From assembly GCA_002634395.1 (NCBI GenBank), contig NSJM01000017.1:1-46476 (forward strand): a stretch of 46,476 bases of DNA, read 5' to 3'. The position numbers and the translations under genes were made by a program. The stretch is from Candidatus Methylomirabilis sp. (GTDB lineage Bacteria > Methylomirabilota > Methylomirabilia > Methylomirabilales > Methylomirabilaceae). The notes under the pieces were generated by a model. It searched no databases, was not told the origin of the DNA, and saw nothing but the letters and a program-made list of their open reading frames with translations. Positions within the stretch are counted from its first letter, which is position 1. Every line of letters starts with the position of its first letter. This document shows, piece by piece, positions 40,256-46,476 of this stretch.

Positions 40256-41497
40256 TCATCGGGCCGGTGGGGGTGAGGACCCCTGCCGACCACGGCGCGC
40301 CTGGGTGATGGCCTCGAGGTAGGAGGGATCGATCCTCGATGGTGGGAAGAACTGAGGACCCTGACTGTAGAGCCAGACATAGCCATCGCTAATCTCCATG
40401 GCATATGTCAGCGCCTGTCGCAACGCCTGCGGCGTGCGGTAGTCCGGCCGGCTCCCATAGTCGAGCATGAGCCCAAACCCGGCCTTTACTTTCTTTTGGT
40501 ACTCCTCCGGCACTGCGCTTACCTGAAGGGCATCTTGGTGGATACGCCGGTAGCCTTCGAGAAACTGGCGTCGCTCCTTGAAGGGATACGCGTACTCATA
40601 CCCGTCAATGAGTACCGCCCCCTCCGGCATAGCCTCCAAGAGACCATCGTAGAACGCCCGGAGCAGGCCATACTCGGTTTCCTCGAGATGTCTGCCTCCT
40701 CTCAACTCACTAAAAGGGAGCGTAAAGCCAAAAAGGGTAAAAATGACGGCCTTCGGCTGGTGCGCGGCGATCGCTGTCATTACCTGCCGCCCCCGCTTAC
40801 GGGCCACCTCCTGATAGGCCGCAAACGGCCGGTCCACCTTTCCCCGCTGGGCCGGGTAGCTGAAGATGGCGGCGTGATAGTCTTCAGGATCCAGCATGAT
40901 CCCTTTAAGCCCGGCCTGTTTGGCGATTCTCGCCAGGACGCCGAAGTTGTTTACGATAGTATTCCATCGCCCATCATCGAACCAGGTGAGGTCGGCCGCT
41001 GACCCGGAGGCCGAGAGGGCAACGGGGAGGAAGTTATCGGTCAGGGACATAAAACGAGGGGCCCGGAGATCGGCAATCGCATCTCGGAACGCTTCCACCG
41101 AAAAGGCCCGCGTCCCCATGACGTGCCATCCCAGAAGGTTCCCGGTGGCGCCGTCCCCCGTCGTCGGCCGAGAGCGATCGATGGCGATGGTAATCCCCAT
41201 GCCGTCGAAGGGCATCTGATCCATCTCCCGCCAGTGCTCCCGGATATACTGGGTGTCACGAACGCCCCAGCCATAGTAGATGAGTTTTTTTGCCCCCCCC
41301 TCCTCGGACCAGGCCGTGAGTGCGGACGTTTTTGGTGCAGTCAGTTGGAGAAACAAGAGCCCGCACGTTAGGAGGGCGACGATGGATACGGAGCAAGACG
41401 CGGAGCGTTTGAAGGCGCGGTGCCAGCACTGATGTCGGCCGCACGGGATCGAGGCAGTCGCCCAAGTCTTGGATTGGAATGGGGACCGGATGCTCAC
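40256..41497 (-). CDS. Secreted TIM-barrel glycosidase-like protein
   Basis: After a basic N-terminus and hydrophobic segment (SVSIVALLTCGLLFLQLTAP, about 37-56) the rest is extracytoplasmic. KLIYYGWGVRDTQYIREHWR, the strand LKGIMLDPEDYHAAIFSYP with adjacent acids, and VLIDGYEYAYPFKERRQFLE look like strands and catalytic loops of a TIM-barrel glycoside hydrolase or a related hypothetical family often found in exopolysaccharide loci. The GTG at 41497 is very close to GGAG, so the true start is uncertain. It sits between a glycosyltransferase gene and the IS3 element. It may trim or modify the exported polymer. Confidence 0.62.
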   Translation of the reverse strand: MSIRSPFQSKTWATASIPCGRHQCWHRAFKRSASCSVSIVALLTCGLLFLQLTAPKTSALTAWSEEGGAKKLIYYGWGVRDTQYIREHWREMDQMPFDGMGITIAIDRSRPTTGDGATGNLLGWHVMGTRAFSVEAFRDAIADLRAPRFMSLTDNFLPVALSASGSAADLTWFDDGRWNTIVNNFGVLARIAKQAGLKGIMLDPEDYHAAIFSYPAQRGKVDRPFAAYQEVARKRGRQVMTAIAAHQPKAVIFTLFGFTLPFSELRGGRHLEETEYGLLRAFYDGLLEAMPEGAVLIDGYEYAYPFKERRQFLEGYRRIHQDALQVSAVPEEYQKKVKAGFGLMLDYGSRPDYRTPQALRQALTYAMEISDGYVWLYSQGPQFFPPSRIDPSYLEAITQARRGRQGSSPPPAR

Positions 41498-41615
41498 CTC
41501 CTACCAGTCTCCCTGCGGCCACCGAGTCCACGTTATAATGATCCAGGCAGCCAACATCAGCATCGGGGATAAGAGCTTAATACATTCGATGTTCATAACT
41601 GTTCAAGATTTGATA

Positions 41616-42701
41616 TCAGCCATTTGACACCAAGCTTCTATAAAGATCAGCATGCGCACGACATATCTGATCAAGGCTGAATTTATTGAGAATTTTATTT
41701 CGAAGACGTTTCCCGCGCCTAGTGGCATCCGCATAATCGTCCATCACGGCATCAAGCGCGCTTTGAAGTTCTGGTACGTCAACCAAATAACCACAGTTGT
41801 CATCAAGCAACATGGGAATAGCGCCAACGGGAGGAGCGACAACAGGCAAGGCGGCTGCACCGGCTTCAAGGATAGCCATAGGTAATCCTTCCCAGCGCGA
41901 AGACATGACAAAACAATCGACCCGCTCAAGCAATTGAGGTACATCATGACGAATCCCGAGTAAGCGCACGCGATCATTGATGCCTAACGTCTCGACTTCC
42001 CGTTCTACCTCTGGTCGCAGGAAACCATCACCGGCCATCCAGAGTTCGCAGTTTTTTTGACGCATCGCAGCAAATGCACGGATAAGCGCAATAGGGTCTT
42101 TCAGCGGCTCAAGCCGACCGACAAATAGAAGCACTCGGCGAGTGTTAATACCACTCATATTCGCGGCTTTGGCCAGACGCACCTGAACACCATTTGGAAT
42201 AATAATAGTCCGTGATGCATTCATTTCACAATGTTGTCCCGCCATAAAAAGTACATCGACATCACGCAGGGCTTTTGTCATACCGATCAACATGCGACGC
42301 AACCATGAAAAACCTTTTGTGTTGTGACTTGTGAATACCAGCTTCAAGCGCGGCAGCGTTATCTTGCAGATCGAGGCAAGGCAAAGTGCGTGGAACATAT
42401 GCGCGTGGATGAGTGAGACTTTCTCACGACGTACTATCGTGATCAATGCTGCTGCTACCTTAATGAATGCCCATGGATTCTTACGCATCCCAATGGAAAT
42501 AACCTGAAAGTCCACGTTGCTATACTGTTTCATCAGCCTACAGTCATTATTAAGAGCGACAACGAAGGAATTACAACTATGATGAGTGAGCCGCCCTGCC
42601 AACTCCATTACAACGCGCTCTGCACCGCCCACGCCCAAACCACTGATAAGCTGGAGTACGGTAATTTTGTTGGGCGCTTTATCTTCCTCTATCGATTGCA
42701 T
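41616..42701 (-). CDS. GT4-family glycosyltransferase
   Basis: ATG 42701 gives 361 residues; an upstream frame to 42863 adds 54 residues without family character and would overlap the previous gene more. Motifs are ITVLQLISGLGVGGAERVVM, LIHAHMFHALCLASICKI, RVLLFVGRLEPLKDPIALI and the E-x7-E motif SRWEGLPMAILEAGAAALPV. The gene overlaps the preceding one by 23 bases. Composition is notably AT-richer than in the genes at 34.8-37 kb, suggesting a separate origin. It adds one residue to the repeat unit; the sugar is unknown. Confidence 0.9.
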   Translation of the reverse strand: MQSIEEDKAPNKITVLQLISGLGVGGAERVVMELAGRLTHHSCNSFVVALNNDCRLMKQYSNVDFQVISIGMRKNPWAFIKVAAALITIVRREKVSLIHAHMFHALCLASICKITLPRLKLVFTSHNTKGFSWLRRMLIGMTKALRDVDVLFMAGQHCEMNASRTIIIPNGVQVRLAKAANMSGINTRRVLLFVGRLEPLKDPIALIRAFAAMRQKNCELWMAGDGFLRPEVEREVETLGINDRVRLLGIRHDVPQLLERVDCFVMSSRWEGLPMAILEAGAAALPVVAPPVGAIPMLLDDNCGYLVDVPELQSALDAVMDDYADATRRGKRLRNKILNKFSLDQICRAHADLYRSLVSNG

Positions 42702-43758
42702 TAGGCGTGCTCCATTCCGTGATCCGTTTTGCAACGTCCGGCCAGCCATAACGTACGGCCTGTTTACTGTTGCGGTCAGAAATCTCATGAAGCCTGTTCT
42801 CGTCGTCAAGGAGCTCCCGGATTCGCCGGACATAAGACTCGGCTTGGAAGCTTTCAATGACAAAACCGGTTTGCTCCGGCCGAATTAAGTTCCTATAATC
42901 GTTGGAGTTTGAGGTGATCACGGCTAATCCGCAAGCCATAGCCTCCAATAAAGCTGTTGGCGTACCTTCGGAAAATGAAGTGTGTAGATAAATTCGAGAG
43001 CTCCTCATTTGTTGAGCCACATCAGCAGGGAGCAGATTCCCGGCAAAAGTGATATTTGACAGTCCACGACTCCGACACAGAGCTTCAATCACGCATTTTT
43101 GAGGTCCGTCACCAATCAGGACAAATTTTACGTTCGGCATGGCAAACGCTATTTCAACAACCAGCTCATAATTTTTTCCAGGAACGAAACTGCCGACACT
43201 AACAACATCGATAAACCGATCCCGCTCCTCTGATTGATCTTTGTCGAAAAACACTTTTTCGATTCCACTGTGCTGCCAGCGCACGGGCTGTCTAGTTAAG
43301 GAGCCGAGGTACATTGCATCCCAAGCTCCTGTGGTATAAACCATCGCATATCCTTTTAATACAAAGCGATACATGGTACTCCATAGTCCTCGACGGGCAG
43401 CACCATGAAGGCTTCCAACCGAATTCTGCGATCTTGTGACACGTGCCAACAATCGGCCAAAAAGCAAAGCACTCCAATCACCATGGACATGAACAACGTC
43501 AAAATGTAGCCTCTGTGAACTAATCTTCAAGAGTAAGACAAAGTAAAAAAATAGATCACGCGCTGCTTGTGGCCTCATCCTACGAAGGTTGACCCATGGC
43601 AACACGCGGATGTCGTTCAAGGATGTGGCCTGCCCCCGGTTGAACGCCACAATCACCTCGCAACCCAAACGTCTCTGTTCCTCCGTAAGATGGAGAATGT
43701 GCTTTTCCATCCCACCTGGTAGCGGCGGGAGGAACGGGTAAATCCTTAAAATGCGCAT
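42679..43758 (-). CDS. GT4-family glycosyltransferase
   Basis: The 359 residues show a GT-B fold: IYPFLPPLPGGMEKHILHLT, DVVHVHGDWSALLFGRLLAR, VVSVGSFVPGKNYELVVEIA, FVLIGDGPQK and the E-x7-E motif FSEGTPTALLEAMACGLAVI. The segment PPLPGGMEKHILHLTEEQRR resembles GT4 mannosyl- or glucosyltransferases of capsule loci. It starts 15 bases after the preceding gene and overlaps the following one. AT-rich relative to the rest of the element. Confidence 0.9.
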   Translation of the reverse strand: MRILRIYPFLPPLPGGMEKHILHLTEEQRRLGCEVIVAFNRGQATSLNDIRVLPWVNLRRMRPQAARDLFFYFVLLLKISSQRLHFDVVHVHGDWSALLFGRLLARVTRSQNSVGSLHGAARRGLWSTMYRFVLKGYAMVYTTGAWDAMYLGSLTRQPVRWQHSGIEKVFFDKDQSEERDRFIDVVSVGSFVPGKNYELVVEIAFAMPNVKFVLIGDGPQKCVIEALCRSRGLSNITFAGNLLPADVAQQMRSSRIYLHTSFSEGTPTALLEAMACGLAVITSNSNDYRNLIRPEQTGFVIESFQAESYVRRIRELLDDENRLHEISDRNSKQAVRYGWPDVAKRITEWSTPNAIDRGR

Positions 43759-43773
43759 CGGACACCCATTAAT

Positions 43774-44901
43774 CTAATCCATAGACTTGATGGCAGAGCG
43801 ATACAACTCAAATACTCGATTCCACTCGAACCGATCCTTGATCGTATGACGCGCGGCAACCCCGAGTCTTTTGCGCAGACACTCCGACTCGGCCAGCAAT
43901 CTGATTGCTTGCGTGAGACCGTCAGCATAAGGCTTGTCAATTACAATGGCGTTCTCTCCATTAACCAATACCCCCTTGATAAAGCCTACATGTGTGGCCA
44001 CCACAGGCAGACCGACAGCCATTGCCTCCAATATGGCTCTCGGAACGCCCTCTGATAGCGCATAATGAATGTACACGTCGTGCTTAGGCAGTAATGGCGC
44101 CAGAGATTGATGATCCAGATTCTCGATAATCTCTAATCGGTCACGTATACATAACTGATTGGCAATTGCAATGTACTTTTCTTTTAGAGAACCCGCGCCA
44201 ACGATCGTCAGATGGAAACTCACGCCGGTTCTGTCCAAGTCTTTAATAAGCTGACAGTGATTCTTTGTTTCCGAAAAACTTCCAACAGTTATTATCCGTA
44301 AAAGTTTATCCGTCGAATACGAGTCCTTGTAACAACGGAATACATTAAGGTCTACGCGATTGGGAATCACCATGACCTTCTTGGCGGCCGATTCTCCATA
44401 AATTTGCAGGATGTATTCACTCATGTCTTGCGAGAGGCTGCGAATTCTGGTTGCTGCGCTAAAAGTGATGCTGGAAAGTTTGCGATAGATCACATGTTCT
44501 ATGACACCCTTCCAACCAGGTCTGGCAGGCGCAAAATAGTGAGCCCCATGTAACTCAACGAGCAGCGGTATACGAAAGACTTTTGAGCAGAAAGCCGCAG
44601 CCAACCCACCAAGAATGGGACACTGGACAAGCAAGTGGGTTGGTTTGTATCGAAGTACGAACCACGGCAAAATCCAGCCCAAGAAAAAGAACGGCCACAT
44701 CCGTTCCCCGAATGCCGGCAGTAAATGCAGGTGCATTGATCGAGCAACACTGTGGATGTACCGATTACCTTCCCCGCGGGCAATCACATGATATTCATCA
44801 AATCCTTTTAGAAGCTCATCCCAAATTCGGCGGGTGTGGTGCATCGCTGGAAAAGGAGGATACTGATTTCCACTGATATGAAACAAGCATGTACGACTCA
44901 T
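43774..44901 (-). CDS. GT4-family glycosyltransferase
   Basis: The 375-residue product has LFHISGNQYPPFPAMHHTRR at the start, KPTHLLVQCPILGGLAAAFC, LLVELHGAHYFAPARPGWKG, RIITVGSFSETKNHCQLI and the E-x7-E motif LSEGVPRAILEAMAVGLPVV. It overlaps the upstream gene by four bases (ATGA), which couples the two. AT-rich like its neighbours. Confidence 0.9.
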   Translation of the reverse strand: MSRTCLFHISGNQYPPFPAMHHTRRIWDELLKGFDEYHVIARGEGNRYIHSVARSMHLHLLPAFGERMWPFFFLGWILPWFVLRYKPTHLLVQCPILGGLAAAFCSKVFRIPLLVELHGAHYFAPARPGWKGVIEHVIYRKLSSITFSAATRIRSLSQDMSEYILQIYGESAAKKVMVIPNRVDLNVFRCYKDSYSTDKLLRIITVGSFSETKNHCQLIKDLDRTGVSFHLTIVGAGSLKEKYIAIANQLCIRDRLEIIENLDHQSLAPLLPKHDVYIHYALSEGVPRAILEAMAVGLPVVATHVGFIKGVLVNGENAIVIDKPYADGLTQAIRLLAESECLRKRLGVAARHTIKDRFEWNRVFELYRSAIKSMD

Positions 44902-46064
44902 GCAAATAGCACCTCCTCATACATCGCGGCGATCTTCATAGTCGAAAATCTCTCTACATGTTTCTGATTTTCCTTTGCCAATAGCTCACGCAACAGAGAA
45001 TCTTTGATCATTTTTTCAAGGCACACAGCAAAGGCAAGAGGATCGCCTCTTGAGACGATGAGGCTTGACTGAATATCTCCCATTAATTCGCGAGTACCAC
45101 CGGCGTCAGTTGAGACAATAGGCAACCCCGCCGCCATTGCCTCTAAGACCACGCGGGGAAAGCCTTCATTGTAAGTCGGATGCAGGAAGATGTCTGCAAC
45201 CGCATACACTCGCTGAATCTCACGGTTCGGCACACTTCCCAGGAAGAGGCATCGTTCAGCAAGGCCCTGACTTTGAACTTGGGCCTGGATGAACGGCAGT
45301 TCCGGGCCAATCCCGACAATAACAACAGCGACCCGATTTAATAGACCCATGTTACGCAAGTGAGTCAAACAGAAAGGAAAATAAAGACGGGTGCGCCTGA
45401 CGGGCGAGAGCCGATGCACCAGTAGCAAAACCAAGATGTCCGGTTTTAAACCGTGGGCCTTTAGGAATGCCGCCTTTTGAACAGAACGATCTGGTTTCGG
45501 GACAAACCGGTCAATGTCAATATCATTATAAAGGAGTCGAATTTTTCCCCTTTTAACTCCGCCAACACGCGAATAATAATCGACCATGTAAGCCGGTCCC
45601 GTAACAAAGTAGTGGACAAATCGACGGGCTAAGGTATTCGGGATATGTGAGACTAAATACCATTTCAGTTTTTTCAGAGACATCGGTTGGGCCGCATCGT
45701 ATTCTATAGTAGTGCCGCTTTGCCACAAAAATACTTTCCCGCCAAAAATTCGGTGTGTTAATGCTGCAATAAGCGCTGGTGGGGCGGCAGTTCGCACATA
45801 CGTCCGCATGAAGCCACGATGAATCAAATGTATAATGACTCGAAATAATTCCAGCAAGCGGCTAAGACCATGACGGTGCTTGAGTGGAATTACACTGATA
45901 TTTACACTGGAAAATGTCGGGATGAAATCGGCCTTCTCAATAACCAAAGTAATTTCAAGCCCGCGCATAGCCAAGGCTTCAAGCAATGCCGGCACATGAT
46001 TGAAGTGCGATGCATCCTTTGCTGAGTAATTATTCAGAATATAAGTCAACTTCTTAGACTGCAT
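44898..46064 (-). CDS. GT4-family glycosyltransferase
   Basis: ATG 46064 gives 388 residues and starts 16 bases after the flippase stop; an ATG at 46121 would overlap that gene. Motifs include LTYILNNYSAKDASHFNHVP, TGPAYMVDYYSRVGGVK, LLLVHRLSPVRRTRLYFP, VVIVGIGPELPF and the E-x7-E motif YNEGFPRVVLEAMAAGLPIV. It is the first of four glycosyltransferases after the flippase and is coupled by a four-base overlap to the next. AT-rich relative to the dehydrogenase side of the operon. Confidence 0.9.
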   Translation of the reverse strand: MQSKKLTYILNNYSAKDASHFNHVPALLEALAMRGLEITLVIEKADFIPTFSSVNISVIPLKHRHGLSRLLELFRVIIHLIHRGFMRTYVRTAAPPALIAALTHRIFGGKVFLWQSGTTIEYDAAQPMSLKKLKWYLVSHIPNTLARRFVHYFVTGPAYMVDYYSRVGGVKRGKIRLLYNDIDIDRFVPKPDRSVQKAAFLKAHGLKPDILVLLLVHRLSPVRRTRLYFPFCLTHLRNMGLLNRVAVVIVGIGPELPFIQAQVQSQGLAERCLFLGSVPNREIQRVYAVADIFLHPTYNEGFPRVVLEAMAAGLPIVSTDAGGTRELMGDIQSSLIVSRGDPLAFAVCLEKMIKDSLLRELLAKENQKHVERFSTMKIAAMYEEVLFA

Positions 46065-46080
46065 TCGCCAACTTTCATAT

Positions 46081-46476
46081 TTAACACTTCGCTTTGCCAC
46101 AGAATCTACGAGACCTTGCAAGCAGATACATCATCCAAAGTGATAGTCCCTCTGCACCGATCAAAATCAGACTGAACGTACTTGCGGCGTGAAAATTAAG
46201 TGTTAAAAGTAGCCATGCCAATCCCCCAGCTGAAACGCAGTAAGTCACCATGGCTAAATTAACACGTAGAGTGTCGTAACTCGAATATGCCTTTACCCGT
46301 TCTATTATCGAAAAAACATAAAGCCATACAATAACACTCAATAGCAATACTATAAGAAACGGTGAAGTCTCAATACCAGAGGCAACAATAAGCATGAGTG
46401 ATGCGACAATACAGATAACCTGCCCCACTATCGCCACCAACATTCGATGAAAGAAAGGTAGCTCCATAACGGCCGC
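46081..46476 (-). CDS. Polysaccharide flippase (Wzx-like), C-terminal part; continues from position 1
   Basis: This is the C-terminal 89 codons and stop of the protein starting near 928, with the terminal repeat included. It has membrane segments LVAIVGQVICIVASLMLIVA, FLIVLLLSVIVWLYVFSII and ILIGAEGLSLWMMYLLARS. The frame is open from 46476 into the copy of the same sequence at 127 and beyond. It is not an independent gene. Confidence 0.85.
   Translation of the reverse strand, partial: AAVMELPFFHRMLVAIVGQVICIVASLMLIVASGIETSPFLIVLLLSVIVWLYVFSIIERVKAYSSYDTLRVNLAMVTYCVSAGGLAWLLLTLNFHAASTFSLILIGAEGLSLWMMYLLARSRRFCGKAKC
46350..46476. repeat. Terminal direct repeat, right copy (circular join)
   Basis: Identical to 1-127 over its whole length; see the left copy. 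The natural junction follows 46349 directly with position 1. Confidence 0.93.

Noticed and set aside
1-46476. Prophage or phage genome
   Set aside because: No capsid, tail, portal, terminase, holin or lysin genes; annealing protein and ArdC also occur on plasmids.

Overview
The window is almost certainly one complete circular replicon. Its first 127 bases (1-127) recur exactly as its last 127 (46350-46476), which is the usual mark of a circular contig left unclosed. Removing one copy gives about 46,349 bp. A flippase gene confirms this: neither end holds it whole, but across the join it is one open frame (928 down to 1, then 46349 down to 46081; 399 codons including stop). The element has a ParA, three helix-turn-helix proteins resembling replication initiators, two tyrosine recombinases and a MazEF-like toxin-antitoxin. 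It has no ribosomal, tRNA or core metabolic genes, and no relaxase, conjugation apparatus or phage structural genes. I read it as a plasmid-like element. Moderate to high GC, a TolC-like protein and lipid-linked polysaccharide genes point to a diderm bacterium. An uncultivated lineage such as NC10/Methylomirabilota or Nitrospirota is a guess, not shown.

Layout. (a) A polysaccharide operon of about 15.6 kb on the minus strand crosses the join. It runs from a NusG/RfaH-like antiterminator (3496) through a nucleotide-sugar dehydrogenase, the flippase, four GT4 glycosyltransferases, a secreted glycosidase-like protein, an IS3 insertion, a Wzy-like polymerase, a frameshifted glycosyltransferase and one more glycosyltransferase, to a small gene and a hairpin terminator at 34150-34177. 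An ops-like element (GGCGGTAGCTTA, minus strand, 3595-3584) lies in the leader, so the antiterminator probably acts on its own operon. (b) A second minus-strand operon of tightly overlapping genes (13696 to 4202) encodes a HATPase/STAS regulator, a HerA/VirD4-like ATPase, a membrane-tethered AAA ATPase, a fusion of a YdjM-like membrane hydrolase to an HlyD-like adaptor, a PIN protein, a TolC-like protein, HU, a secreted nuclease, a secreted small protein and a frameshifted AcrVA2-like gene. This is the best candidate for an undescribed system, possibly a trans-envelope machine with a DNA-type motor.

(c) The maintenance region (13.7-22.6 kb) holds the two recombinases, the three initiator-like proteins, MazEF, ParA and a DUF2130 protein. 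Two of the initiator-like genes carry conserved DNA repeats with dyad symmetry inside the linker coding region, as expected of an origin embedded in its initiator gene. (d) A 1,322-residue secreted multidomain protein with a beta-propeller and an alpha/beta-hydrolase domain follows (23.2-27.2 kb). Next come a small secreted protein, decayed sequence and an SLOG-domain protein ending in a clear terminator. (e) A plus-strand operon (30.8-34.1 kb) combines an ArdC-like antirestriction protein, small proteins, a Rad52-family annealing protein and an iron-sulfur PD-(D/E)XK nuclease, forming a recombination and host-establishment module.

Several genes are broken: the DUF433 gene (nonsense), the AcrVA2-like gene and one glycosyltransferase (single-base frameshifts), and an IS3 end remnant. 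The export pathway lacks an initiating phosphoglycosyltransferase and outer-membrane exporter, so the host chromosome would have to supply them.
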